Below, piece after piece: positions 46,725 to 56,089 of a stretch of 64,000 nt of DNA. The DNA is from Candidatus Nitrospira neomarina (GTDB taxonomy: Bacteria > Nitrospirota > Nitrospiria > Nitrospirales > UBA8639). The stretch lies in the NCBI RefSeq assembly GCF_032051675.1, contig NZ_CP116968.1, positions 2,852,001-2,916,000 on the forward strand, read 5' to 3'. Every line of letters starts with the position of its first letter. Within the stretch, counting starts at the first letter, position 1. Below the pieces are notes generated by a model, which searched no databases, was not told where the DNA came from, and was given only the letters and a program-made list of their open reading frames with translations. The position numbers were made by a program, and so were the translations under genes.

Positions 46725-49331
46725 TTATAATTTTGTGGCCTCCTCTTCCAAAACGTAGGCCTCTAACACATCACCAATTTTTAAATCATTAAAATTCTCA
46801 ACTCCAATTCCGCATTCATAGCCCTGCTGAACTTCCCGTGCATCATCTTTAAACCGCCTTAATGATCCAATTTTTCCTTCATAGACCATCACCTGATCAC
46901 GTACAACTCTCACTTTGGTATTCGAACGGGATATCAACCCATCATTCACATAACAGCCGGCAATGGTGCCCATTTTCGGAACGGTGAATAGTTGCCGAAC
47001 CTCCGCATGCCCCATCACTCGCTCCTTGATTGTTGGAGCCAGAAGCCCCTCTGCAGCCGAACGAATATCATCAAGTATATTATAAATGATGGTGTACAAC
47101 CGAATTTCCACACCCTCACGTTCCGCAATAGCAGCCGCCTTCGAATCCGGACGAACATGAAATCCAATAATAATCGCTTTTGACGCAGCCGCTAATAACA
47201 CATCGGTTTCGTTGATACCACCTACTCCACTATGAATGATCTTAAGCTTTACCGCGTCGGTAGATATCTTCAGAAGGGCATCGCCTAACGCCCCCACCGA
47301 TCCTTGCACATCGGCTTTGATCAGTAGTGGCAATTCCTTAATTTCCCCATCTTTAGATTCTGCATAAAGCTCCTCTAGGGTTCTTCTGGACGTGGATGCG
47401 AGCCCTACATCTTTTTGCTTTTGCTGCCTGGCCTGGGCAATTTCTCTCGCAGCCCGCTCATCCTTCACCACGACCAGCTGATCCCCGGCTTCAGGAACTC
47501 CCAATAAGCCAATGACCTCAAGCGGTATCGATGGTCCAGCTTCCTTCAAGCGTTCACCTTTGTCCGATGTTAATCCTCGCACCCGGCCGCTCACTGACCC
47601 CACGACAAACGAATCCCCGATTCGTAGGGTTCCGGCTTGAATTAACACCGTGGCAACAGGCCCACGCCCCTTATCCAATTTCGCCTCCAAGACAATCCCT
47701 CGAGCGGAACAGGTAGAATCGCCTTTCAATTCCATAATTTCTGCTTGAAGTAACAACATGTCAAGCAATTGGTCTAACCCCTTGTTTTGCTTTGCCGATA
47801 CTTCAACAAAAATGGTTTGGCCTCCCCATGCTTCAGGTTGCAAGCCATGCTCGGCTAAACTTTGCTTAACCCGATCAGGATTAGCCCCCGGTTTGTCCAT
47901 TTTATTCACGGCAACAATAATCGGCACATTAGCCGCTTGCGCATGATTAATAGCTTCAATGGTCTGAGGCATCGGCCCATCGTCTGCAGCCACAACCAAG
48001 ACGACAATATCAGTAACCTGAGCCCCACGTGCCCGCATGGCCGTAAAGGCTTCATGGCCCGGGGTATCCAAGAACGTCACGCCACGTTCACCAGCCTTCA
48101 CAAATGACGCCCCGATGTGCTGAGTAATCCCTCCCGCCTCTTGATCGGTCACCTGGGTCTGCCGAATGGCATCCAACAATGAAGTTTTTCCATGATCGAC
48201 ATGTCCCATAACCGTCACCACAGGCGCGCGAGGCTCTAACTTTCCTTGCTCTCCTCCCTCAAGCACCTCATCCAAGAGGGCTTCCCCTCCCTTTGCAGCC
48301 ACTGCTTCAACGACGAGGCCATAGCCCTCCGCAATAAGCACTCCAGCTTCCAAATCCATGGGTTGATTGAGAGTTTTTGCAATATTTAAATCCATTAATT
48401 TCCGAATAATTTCCGTGGGTTTTTGGCCGATCACTTCGGCAAAATCTTTCACGGATATCCCAGCAGTGACCTTCATAACTTTTTTCCGGGGTTTGGTGAC
48501 TTCACCCACCGAAGGCTGTTGAACCTGACGGGTACGTTCCTCACGTCGCAACGTTGGTAATGGTCGAAGATCTTGCCAGACCGCAGCATCCTCAAAACGT
48601 GCGGCGAAGAGATCTTCGTCTTTGACACGCGCAACTTTTTTAATTTTCTTGCCTTTTTCCTCTATTGGAACCTCTCGCGAAATAACCGCAGCCTTCTTGT
48701 CGGGCTTTCCTTCGCCTTTCCTCTCTTTTTCAGGAGATTTACTAGAGGGAGGGGTTGCGACACTTTTCTCCTCAAGAACAGTTGGTGGGGCCACATCACC
48801 CTGAAGCCCTCCCGAGTCAGTGGGCGATAAGGCGGGAACCTCTTGATGAGATTCCACGGCCGGTATGCCAGGACTCTGGGTCAGAACGGAAGCCGTCTCC
48901 AATGGAGCCTCTGATTCCTCCTGGATGACCGATGCCTCCTCTCCCTCACTTTCCCCGACTGGAGACAATTCCGCCATCTCTTCCAGGATTTCTTCTTCTG
49001 TTTTTTTCTTCTTAATCAGTATGTGCTTTTTTTCGGCTTTTTTAGGTTCTTCGGCCATTGCCTCAGACCTATGTCTTCCGGAAGTCGATTCTTTTTTCAG
49101 TAGGCGCCCCCCCTCAGAGCTTTTTACACCCACAGGCCCTGAAACGGATGATTCCCCAGGTTTGGGAGTTGTTTCAGGAATTTTACCAAGAATAATATTC
49201 ATCGCCCATTTGGCCATATTGTCTTCCACGGTATTACTATGGGAACTAACCTGAATGCCAAGTCGCACCAATTCAGGAATAAGCAAACGGCTCTCCATCC
49301 CAATTTTTTTGGCTATCTCATGAACTCTCAT
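46725..49331 (-). CDS. infB: Translation initiation factor IF-2
   Basis: 868 residues. N-terminal IF2-N module (MRVHEIAKKIGMESRLLIPEL), a long Lys/Glu/Pro-rich linker (~60-270), a second IF2-N-like part near 285-335, the GTPase domain with GHVDHGKTSLLDAIR near 377, DTPGHEAF near 424 and NKMDKPGANPDRV near 480, then domains II-IV ending in DVLEAYVLEEEATKL. It brings initiator tRNA to the 30S subunit. It lies ~30 bases after nusA in the classic nusA-infB order. Confidence 0.97.
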   Translation of the reverse strand: MRVHEIAKKIGMESRLLIPELVRLGIQVSSHSNTVEDNMAKWAMNIILGKIPETTPKPGESSVSGPVGVKSSEGGRLLKKESTSGRHRSEAMAEEPKKAEKKHILIKKKKTEEEILEEMAELSPVGESEGEEASVIQEESEAPLETASVLTQSPGIPAVESHQEVPALSPTDSGGLQGDVAPPTVLEEKSVATPPSSKSPEKERKGEGKPDKKAAVISREVPIEEKGKKIKKVARVKDEDLFAARFEDAAVWQDLRPLPTLRREERTRQVQQPSVGEVTKPRKKVMKVTAGISVKDFAEVIGQKPTEIIRKLMDLNIAKTLNQPMDLEAGVLIAEGYGLVVEAVAAKGGEALLDEVLEGGEQGKLEPRAPVVTVMGHVDHGKTSLLDAIRQTQVTDQEAGGITQHIGASFVKAGERGVTFLDTPGHEAFTAMRARGAQVTDIVVLVVAADDGPMPQTIEAINHAQAANVPIIVAVNKMDKPGANPDRVKQSLAEHGLQPEAWGGQTIFVEVSAKQNKGLDQLLDMLLLQAEIMELKGDSTCSARGIVLEAKLDKGRGPVATVLIQAGTLRIGDSFVVGSVSGRVRGLTSDKGERLKEAGPSIPLEVIGLLGVPEAGDQLVVVKDERAAREIAQARQQKQKDVGLASTSRRTLEELYAESKDGEIKELPLLIKADVQGSVGALGDALLKISTDAVKLKIIHSGVGGINETDVLLAAASKAIIIGFHVRPDSKAAAIAEREGVEIRLYTIIYNILDDIRSAAEGLLAPTIKERVMGHAEVRQLFTVPKMGTIAGCYVNDGLISRSNTKVRVVRDQVMVYEGKIGSLRRFKDDAREVQQGYECGIGVENFNDLKIGDVLEAYVLEEEATKL

Positions 49332-49359
49332 GCACGTCCTTTACTGTGAAGCCGTATCC

Positions 49360-50568
49360 TTACGATCCCGAGCTCTGCCCTGATTCTGTTGGTGCCACCG
49401 CTGGATTCTCCACGCTTTCCTCTTGTGAGGATCTTTCAATTTCCTTGGCGTTGTCCGCCGCCGGCTCTTCCGTAATTTGAGCTGCCTCTTCAGCCAAAGC
49501 TGCTTTAATTTCCTGGTCTCGTTCTAGCTTTTGCTTTTCGTATTCTGAGGAGCTAATGATATCAATTTTCCAACCTGTCAATTTTGCTGCCAATCGTACG
49601 TTTTGCCCATTTTTCCCAATGGCCAAAGAGAGCTGAGAATCGGCCACCACCACCAAGGCTGATTTTTTTTGTTCATCAATCCCTACTTTTTCAATGGAGG
49701 CAGGGTTCAGGGCTTCCCCGATAAAAACCCGAGGATCATTTGTCCATGGAATGATATCTATTTTCTCGCCATGCAGTTCACGAACAATAGCCTGAACCCG
49801 TGAACCTTTGACGCCAACGCATGCGCCAACCGGATCAACCGCCTTATCCCGCGAAGCGACTGAAATCTTCGTCCGGTCACCCGGCTCACGTACCACCCCT
49901 TTAATTTCAACAATTTTCTCTGTAATTTCAGGCACTTCCAGACCAAATAATTTCACCACGAATTGAGGATGCGCTCGGGAAAGGATCACTTGCACGTCCT
50001 TTGGAGTTCGTCGAACTTCTAGCAGCAAAGCTCGCACTCGATCGCCCCGTCTATGAGCTTCCCGTGGGATTTGCTCCTGAATGGGGAGAAGGGCCTCTGT
50101 TTTTCCAATGTCGACCAGGTAATTTCGACGCTCCTGGCCCAAAATTACCCCATGAACGAGCTCCCCTTCTTTTTTGGAATATTCCCGTTCAATCGATTCC
50201 CATTCAGCCTCTCGAACTTTTTGACAAATGACCTGCTTCGCGGCCTGTGCAGCTATTCGCCCAAATTCTTCCAAATCAATGAGTGAGCCAATTTCGTCTC
50301 CCATCTCAGCTTCATCATCAATTTTTCTGGCATCTTCCAATGAAATCTCTGTTTTAGAATCCAGCACGTTCTCGGCAATCGTCTTTTTCTTCACGATAGA
50401 AATTTCGCCGGTTTCCATATCAATGTCGACTTGAATATTTTCACCATGCCCAAATCGTTTCTTCGCAGCCGTGAGAAGCGCTGACTCCAAGGCCAAAATG
50501 ACTTTGGCCTTATCAATTCCTTTCTCCCGACCGATTTGATCTATGACCAACATGAGTTCACTTTTCAT
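49360..50568 (-). CDS. nusA: Transcription termination/antitermination factor NusA
   Basis: 402 residues from ATG 50568, preferred because GAGGGA lies eight bases upstream. N-terminal RNA polymerase-binding domain (~1-125), S1 domain (~130-200, VHGVILGQERRNYLVDIG), two KH domains (~225-345, VDPVGACVGVKGSRVQAIV and SLAIGKNGQNVRLAAKLTGW), and a Glu/Ser-rich tail of ~50 residues in place of the acidic repeats seen in E. coli. It modulates pausing and termination. Second gene of the rimP operon. Confidence 0.96.
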   Translation of the reverse strand: MKSELMLVIDQIGREKGIDKAKVILALESALLTAAKKRFGHGENIQVDIDMETGEISIVKKKTIAENVLDSKTEISLEDARKIDDEAEMGDEIGSLIDLEEFGRIAAQAAKQVICQKVREAEWESIEREYSKKEGELVHGVILGQERRNYLVDIGKTEALLPIQEQIPREAHRRGDRVRALLLEVRRTPKDVQVILSRAHPQFVVKLFGLEVPEITEKIVEIKGVVREPGDRTKISVASRDKAVDPVGACVGVKGSRVQAIVRELHGEKIDIIPWTNDPRVFIGEALNPASIEKVGIDEQKKSALVVVADSQLSLAIGKNGQNVRLAAKLTGWKIDIISSSEYEKQKLERDQEIKAALAEEAAQITEEPAADNAKEIERSSQEESVENPAVAPTESGQSSGS

Positions 50569-50640
50569 ATGTATCCCTCGCAAGGCACGATGAGCGGTTC
50601 AAACGGACATGGGCGATTGGTGCGCATTTCCAGTAAAACA

Positions 50641-51123
50641 TTAGAACGAGACCTCTAATCTCGCTTTGGCAATATCTTCCCAGGGCACAACGACTTCCTG
50701 AGGATTCTTGGTTTTGTCATCCATCAAATGAATTCCCATGTCTGTGACAGTAATCAATTGCCCCAAGACAACTGATTTCTTGTTGATCGAGGTTTTCAGA
50801 GTGACTCGAAGTCGTTCGCCCACCACTCGTTCATAATCTTTTAGATCTCGGAGCGGTCGATCTAGACCAGGCGAAGAAACTTCAAACCGATACGCGGCTT
50901 GCTCTGGATGAAGAACCTCCCAGGTTCGACGCAGGGATTGATGGAATTGTTCACAATCTTCAATTCCAACTCCCCCCTTTTTATCAAGAGTCAATCGAAC
51001 CAAAAGGTTGGCGGGTCTCCCGGTGCACTGAACCTCGAAGATATCCACTCCTAAGGCTCGAGCAATAGGCTCGCCCACTTGGCGAATCACTTGCTCAAGA
51101 TTTTCAGCCGAAAAGGCCACCAC
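50641..51123 (-). CDS. rimP: Ribosome maturation factor RimP
   Basis: 160 residues: N-terminal alpha/beta domain with GVDIFEVQCTGRPANLLVRL and DKKGGVGIEDCEQFHQSLRR, then YRFEVSSPGLDRPLRDLKDYERVVG, the family signature, and a small C-terminal SH3-like domain. It assists 30S assembly. First gene of the rimP-nusA-infB operon; start GTG 51123. A hairpin with a U-run lies 35-60 bases upstream in its leader. Confidence 0.95.
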   Translation of the reverse strand: MVAFSAENLEQVIRQVGEPIARALGVDIFEVQCTGRPANLLVRLTLDKKGGVGIEDCEQFHQSLRRTWEVLHPEQAAYRFEVSSPGLDRPLRDLKDYERVVGERLRVTLKTSINKKSVVLGQLITVTDMGIHLMDDKTKNPQEVVVPWEDIAKARLEVSF

Positions 51124-51157
51124 AATTCCTCACTACGAGCGGCCACAAACCTAGACC

Positions 51158-51182
51158 AAAAAAAAGTGGGCTCACGCCCACT
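51158..51182 (-). terminator. Leader hairpin with U-run upstream of rimP (possible attenuator)
   Basis: On the minus strand AGTGGGC-GTGA-GCCCACT forms a seven-base-pair stem followed by eight T. No gene lies between this hairpin and the divergent ATPase, so it terminates nothing obvious. It sits 35 bases before the rimP start, which fits a leader attenuator or anti-terminator control of the rimP-nusA-infB operon. A possible promoter just upstream is TTGCCT-17-TAGGTT (51230 to 51196 region). Confidence 0.75.
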
Positions 51183-51395
51183 CTACTCGAAAATAACCTA
51201 GCACTTTCCATTTTTAAAGGCAAGAGCTTACACGATTCACCATCATCTCCCTAGCTAAGATACATCCATCCCTTAACACTCCCATCACCCGTGGAGTCGC
51301 GGTCCATGGGCATAAGACAGACTCTATGATAGGCTATTTCTGAGTAGGGTTGTACTCACTTGCAGGTGAAATCAATGAGAGAGGATTAAAAATCG

Positions 51396-52325
51396 ATGCC
51401 TTGTATAATTTCAGTGGCCTCCGGTAAGGGCGGAGTTGGGAAAAGCATGGTCGTCAGCAATCTTGGACTCCTTCTCGCCAAAAAGGGACTTCGCGTTACG
51501 TTGGTCGACATGGACATTGGGGGAGCTAATCTCCACATCTTGTTCGGGATGTTCCATCCCCCATCCACTCTCACGGATTTTTTGACAAACACTCTCACTA
51601 ATTTAAATGAGATCGCCCACCCTATTCCCAGCCTCTCTTCCCTGAAGCTCATTTCTGGTACCGGGGAAACCCTGATTACCGCAAACGTGCAACATGCCAA
51701 AAAAAAACGCCTTATCCGGCACTTACAGAAGCTGGATGCAGATATCATTCTGGTTGACGTCGGCGCGGGCACCAGTTATCACGCACTGGACTTTTTTCTC
51801 CTCGCGGACTATTACCTGGCTGTGGCCACTCCTGACCCGACTTCGGTCTTAGATCTGTATCGATTCATTAAACTTGCCGCCATTCGAAAGGTCCTTACAG
51901 CTTTTTTAGCCCGCGACCCAGTGGCGGACGCCCTTATGGACAAAGACTTCCATAGTGTCACAGCAGTCCTGGAAGCCGTTGGAAGGACGAACACATCAGG
52001 TGTGGGAATTGCTCAAGAAGCCCTAAAAAGGTTTCAACCGGCCCTCATCGTAAATCGCATGACTCCCAAATCCCGGGTCAATACTCTGCACTTACAACAC
52101 CTTCTTAAACAATATGTTGGAACCGACCTCTCTATTTTAGGAAATATCCCGGAAGACATGCACGTGCAACAATCCATTTTAAAATATCTTCCAGTGGTAG
52201 AACTGGCCCCCACATCCCCAGCGACCATCGCGCTGAACCAAATTGCCGACAATGTACTTGAGATGGTGGAGCGAACAGCTGGATCACTTGGCCGGATGGA
52301 AGAGCCTAGAAAGATCCGAGCATAA
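51396..52325 (+). CDS. MinD/ParA-family ATPase, FlhG-like
   Basis: 309 residues. Deviant Walker A SGKGGVGKSMVVSNLG at residues 9-24, VDMDIGGANLHILFG near 39-53, switch II in ILVDVGAGTSYHALDFF near 115. The DxGAGxS form of switch II and overall length resemble FlhG/FleN and related MinD-like proteins rather than plasmid ParA. These ATPases position flagella, chemosensory arrays or other cell-pole structures. No flhF, flagellar or min genes are adjacent, so the cargo is unknown. AGAGGA lies ~11 bases before ATG 51396. Confidence 0.9.
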   Translation: MPCIISVASGKGGVGKSMVVSNLGLLLAKKGLRVTLVDMDIGGANLHILFGMFHPPSTLTDFLTNTLTNLNEIAHPIPSLSSLKLISGTGETLITANVQHAKKKRLIRHLQKLDADIILVDVGAGTSYHALDFFLLADYYLAVATPDPTSVLDLYRFIKLAAIRKVLTAFLARDPVADALMDKDFHSVTAVLEAVGRTNTSGVGIAQEALKRFQPALIVNRMTPKSRVNTLHLQHLLKQYVGTDLSILGNIPEDMHVQQSILKYLPVVELAPTSPATIALNQIADNVLEMVERTAGSLGRMEEPRKIRA

Positions 52326-52487
52326 ATAAATGATTGACTACCGTCCTGGACTTGGACTTGTTTTTTGGAAAAATCCGTCGGCTCGCTTTCCATTATGAAA
52401 GGGTCGAAAGACTGCCCACAAGTTGGCTAATCTTCGCCTAGACTTTAAAGTCACATTTCCCACGAGACCTGCCGCAAATCGCCCGAG

Positions 52488-53249
52488 CTAGTTTGATGTC
52501 TTTGAAAGTTCTGCCAATGAATCTTGCAATTGTTTGACCTTTTTCTCTAACACCCTGCAATTCTTTTGAGCCGCCTCAGCTTCCTCCTTTAAAACATGCA
52601 ATTTCTTCGTGAGTGTATCAACCATATCTTCGGCTGCTTGCAGGCTCCTCAAGGCATCAAGTCGATCTTCCTCTCCTTCCAGACATTGTGAATTGAGATG
52701 TTCAACTACACCTACCCATTCTCGAGCAACACCCCCAAGGGAACCAGGAACTGGAGGCAGGGTGGCCTCCTTACCTAACAGTCCAACGGCTTTCTGTACC
52801 CAATCGATAAACAGGATGGCTTCCCAAAAATTCAGATCACCCGCACCCCCGGATTCCTCCGCACGGGGTGCTTCGGCCCGTCCCCGCAGATCGGAAGGAG
52901 GAGCCGGCTCCTTATGATTTTCCTTGGCACCCGACTTGAGTGAGGAACCGTTATGGAATTGATGCAGTAACACCGCCACACAATGGCGACAAAAAGGTTG
53001 CTCAGTCGATGGACAGGAACACTTGGTCGACAAGGTCCCCGCTCGCAACTTAATAGTTTGCGTATACACGCCATAGACGCCATGGACCTCGGCCGTGATT
53101 TGGGTCTGGTCCGCATCAAGGATCTTGACTCGTTGGGTGGAAAAATATTGATGGCCTTCTTCGAAGACCGTTCCCCCAACCACGGATTGAATCATGTCAG
53201 CATCTAATTGGCTCAGCTCCTGAGCCGAGCAGGAAATTCTATTTCTCAT
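52488..53249 (-). CDS. SWIM zinc-finger protein with C-terminal coiled coil
   Basis: 253 residues from ATG 53249. A SWIM domain near residues 55-85: LSTKCSCPSTEQPFCRHCVAV gives the CxCxnCxH pattern. A Pro-rich linker (~95-125) and a helical middle (EAILFIDWVQKAVGLLG) lead to a C-terminal coiled coil (~200-250, VDTLTKKLHVLKEEAEAAQK). SWIM fingers bind DNA or protein and are usually paired with SNF2 helicases; no helicase is nearby. It is convergent with the FlhG-like gene and divergent from the HDOD gene. Role unknown. Confidence 0.82.
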   Translation of the reverse strand: MRNRISCSAQELSQLDADMIQSVVGGTVFEEGHQYFSTQRVKILDADQTQITAEVHGVYGVYTQTIKLRAGTLSTKCSCPSTEQPFCRHCVAVLLHQFHNGSSLKSGAKENHKEPAPPSDLRGRAEAPRAEESGGAGDLNFWEAILFIDWVQKAVGLLGKEATLPPVPGSLGGVAREWVGVVEHLNSQCLEGEEDRLDALRSLQAAEDMVDTLTKKLHVLKEEAEAAQKNCRVLEKKVKQLQDSLAELSKTSN

Positions 53250-53434
53250 ACAGGTAACACCCAATCAAAATAATGAGTCCCACCTCCACCTCAAAGGGAA
53301 AGCACGGTTTAATGTTTCGGAAAATATTACCGAGAATTAATCTGAGAGCCAATTACCTCATTCCATTGCCATGATCTAGAACTACCACGTCATTGCATCA
53401 CCGCCTGGCACTCTACCCTGCCGGACGTGCCATC

Positions 53435-55003
53435 ATGAAATCCGCCATTTCCACAAGCCACACGTCCCCTGCTTCCTTTCTGGAAAGTCTGCTCGCCCAA
53501 GCCCCGGAAACATTGCCTATCCTCAGGCAAAGTTGCATCCAAGTTCTAAATCTTACTCAGGATAAACGCTCAAATGCCAGCGATATTGGAGAAATCATCA
53601 TGCGTGATCAAGCCATGATGGCCAATGTCATTAAAATTGCGAATAGCCCTGCCTATCATACCCGCACACCAGTCAAAACCCCAACCTCTGCGGTGGCCCT
53701 TATCGGTTTTGACGTCATTCGGGCCATGGTGGTCTCTGCCCAATTAATTGAACAGGCCGATACCTTTGGGGCCGATACCACCAATCTGAAACACCTACTG
53801 GCTCGCGCTCTGGTCGCGGGGACCCAGGCACAGGAACTGGGAAAAGCCATCAATTACAGGGAGACGGGATCGTTATTTACCAATGCCATGCTCTACTCTC
53901 TCGGAGACCTCATCCTCGCCCTCTGTCGCCCCGACGTCGCCGAACAACTAGAAGTCCTACGCCGCGAGGATCCAGCCAGGATACCAAAAGCCGAACTCAC
54001 TCTCTTGGGAAGACCGCTGCATGTCATCGCTGCCGCCATGGCCAAGCATTGGAATCTGCCGGACACCCTGGTTCAGCTATTGGAGAAAAAGCCCGCCTGG
54101 CCTAAATCCCATCCAGAAGCAGATCAACAGATCATGGAAGGTATTGTTCGAGCCGCTAATGAATTAAGTTATTGCCTCCTGAACCCATTAATTATCGGAC
54201 AGGGAGAGGTCCTTCAAGGCCTGATCGAACAATTTCTTCCCCCTTTCGGCCTCTCCATGATCCAATTGGAACACACTGTCTCCAAAGCCTTTAGCCAGGC
54301 CTCAGAAATCGCCTCGGCCATCAATATTGACCGACAGCACTTTCTTCCCGCATCTGAGGCCGATGGGCAATTTCTTCACAATCAACACCTACATCGGCTC
54401 ACTCAAACGATCCATCAGGCTCTAGACCCCGAAGGGATTCTTTCCAAAGAATCAGCAACATTGGCCCAACAAGCATCCTCTTCTCTCCAGTCCTCTCCGG
54501 CTTCCGATAAGCCATTACTGGATTTCACCATTCAGTCCATGAAAATTTCCGAACCCTCCTCGCTGCTTACATTTGTCACCCGAACGCTCCATGCTTCCTA
54601 TGGATTTGAACGGGTCTGGCTCGCATTGGTCATACCAGGAAAAGATATGCTCCAGGCCAAAATCGGTTATGGTCCGCATGTGGAAACCATCCAATCAGCG
54701 TTTCATTGCCCTCTTTCCCATGGAAACTTCTGGGATCGACTGCTCCACAGGTTTCACCCTATTCAATATTCTTCCTTGGTCAAAGAAGGAGAATCCGGAG
54801 GGATGCCAACCGCCTTTTTAAAATGCTGGGGCGACCAACCCGGGTTTGCCGGAACCTTATATGCGCCCAACAGGCCTATCGGGGTCATCCTGGTGGATAG
54901 GTGTTCTACAGGGCATCCATTGACCGACACGGATTTTGCCGCCTTTGCCTTAGTGTTGTCCCAAACCAACGCTAACCTGGCTCGATTAACTCAACGCCAC
55001 TAA
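53435..55003 (+). CDS. HDOD-domain protein with C-terminal GAF-like domain
   Basis: About 522 residues from ATG 53435; an earlier TTG at 53393 is possible. HDOD domain at ~15-215: IGEIIMRDQAMMANVIKIANSPAYH, TPTSAVALIGFDVIRAMVVSAQL and AMLYSLGDLILALC. HDOD is the metal-less relative of HD phosphodiesterases and acts as a signalling scaffold. Residues ~350-520 look like a GAF domain (LTFVTRTLHASYGFERVWLAL, then PIGVILVDRC). Such proteins link c-di-GMP or redox cues to motility and growth. Divergent from the SWIM gene. Confidence 0.82.
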   Translation: MKSAISTSHTSPASFLESLLAQAPETLPILRQSCIQVLNLTQDKRSNASDIGEIIMRDQAMMANVIKIANSPAYHTRTPVKTPTSAVALIGFDVIRAMVVSAQLIEQADTFGADTTNLKHLLARALVAGTQAQELGKAINYRETGSLFTNAMLYSLGDLILALCRPDVAEQLEVLRREDPARIPKAELTLLGRPLHVIAAAMAKHWNLPDTLVQLLEKKPAWPKSHPEADQQIMEGIVRAANELSYCLLNPLIIGQGEVLQGLIEQFLPPFGLSMIQLEHTVSKAFSQASEIASAINIDRQHFLPASEADGQFLHNQHLHRLTQTIHQALDPEGILSKESATLAQQASSSLQSSPASDKPLLDFTIQSMKISEPSSLLTFVTRTLHASYGFERVWLALVIPGKDMLQAKIGYGPHVETIQSAFHCPLSHGNFWDRLLHRFHPIQYSSLVKEGESGGMPTAFLKCWGDQPGFAGTLYAPNRPIGVILVDRCSTGHPLTDTDFAAFALVLSQTNANLARLTQRH

Positions 55004-55068
55004 GTACTAGACGTCACAATCTGAAGTTCTGCGGCACAAAAGCTCCCCAGCGTCGTTCTTGGGTCTGT

Positions 55069-55190
55069 TGAAAAAAGCCGCCAGCGGCGTTCTCGCCATT
55101 TTCCCGTGCTCACGTACTACGCGTACGCTCCGCGCGTAAAAACGGCTGCGGCCTTGCTGGACGGACTTTTTTGAACCGACCCGGAGCCTT
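55069..55190. repeat. Dispersed intergenic repeat (GTTGAAAAAAGCCGCC type)
   Basis: An element that opens GTTGAAAAAAGCCGCCAGCGG and closes CTGGACGGACTTTTTTGAAC, with a CTCACGTACTACGCGTACGCTC centre. The ends are roughly complementary (TTGAAAAAAG.CCG against CGGAC.TTTTTTGAA), so it can fold back on itself. A partial copy lies at 4988-5025. I associate this sequence type with many copies in Nitrospira genomes (recollection, not checked). Confidence 0.65.
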
Positions 55191-55372
55191 TGATGAGTAA
55201 TCTAATCCTGGGCAATTTTGCTCTTGAATCCTTATTATTCAACACTTCGTTCTTGCATAGCGCGCAATGAAAAACCACAAGAATTGTACCTTCACATTCC
55301 ACCCTGAACTGATGACAGCCAGAAAGCTGTTCATGCCGGGAGGATCATGACCAAAGGATATGGTCTAATGAC

Positions 55373-56089
55373 TCACAATGGAGAACGAATCTGTTTAAGA
55401 TGGGGCAGACGGTAGAGGGCATACAGAAGCATGGCGATGGCAATCAACATTTCTTTGTGTTCATTCAGACCCCACAAAAATTCTTCATAAAAACGATCTC
55501 GGTAGCCCAATGGCGTTAGCCAAAAATAAATACCCTTGAGTTCACGATAGAGGGTGGCAAACGCAATGGTGAAAATGACCGGCCCTTCCGGGATAGCCGG
55601 TTTTAAATTTTTCGGCAACCGAAGAGGTCGTTGAAACTTCCAGACAAGGGGTAACAGAAAAAATATCATGAACAGAAATATCGCTGCCAATGTGCGAACA
55701 GGAAACCGGCTGCTATGGAGGTCGGTTGATCCACCAAAATTCGTACTCCACCAGATGGGAGTTTCCCACCCAAAATGGATCTGCCCCCAACCAATCTCTT
55801 CTCCGGCAAAAAGAAGCGTAGCGCCGGAAACCGCTCCGATCACACCAGCCGCAGGCCAATTTCCGCATTTCCAAAATTTCCAGCTTGACGTTAACAACAT
55901 GCCTCCGCCTATGAGTGCGGACCAGAATGTCACAATCTCCACTGCGCCTTGTTCCCGGTGAACCTCTTCCAGGATGTGTGCCAAATAGAATTCTGGTGCC
56001 ATTACGTAGATCAGTAAGAGCCCGAGAACAATGACAATTGGCGTGGCATACCCAATGCTATCTAAAACCTTTGTCATAGTAGTATTCAT
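55373..56089 (-). CDS. Hypothetical multipass membrane protein with EEIGWGQ motif
   Basis: 238 residues with about six hydrophobic segments. A conserved-looking charged motif AGEEIGWGQIHFGWETP lies at ~92-108 in a membrane-proximal position, followed by FGGSTDLHS; a second charged stretch YRDRFYEEFLWGLNEHKEML is near the C-terminus. I have seen EEIxWGQ in other uncharacterised bacterial membrane proteins, where the acidic pair may be catalytic, but no function is known to me. It stands alone between the dispersed repeat and a long gene-free stretch. Confidence 0.72.
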   Translation of the reverse strand: MNTTMTKVLDSIGYATPIVIVLGLLLIYVMAPEFYLAHILEEVHREQGAVEIVTFWSALIGGGMLLTSSWKFWKCGNWPAAGVIGAVSGATLLFAGEEIGWGQIHFGWETPIWWSTNFGGSTDLHSSRFPVRTLAAIFLFMIFFLLPLVWKFQRPLRLPKNLKPAIPEGPVIFTIAFATLYRELKGIYFWLTPLGYRDRFYEEFLWGLNEHKEMLIAIAMLLYALYRLPHLKQIRSPL

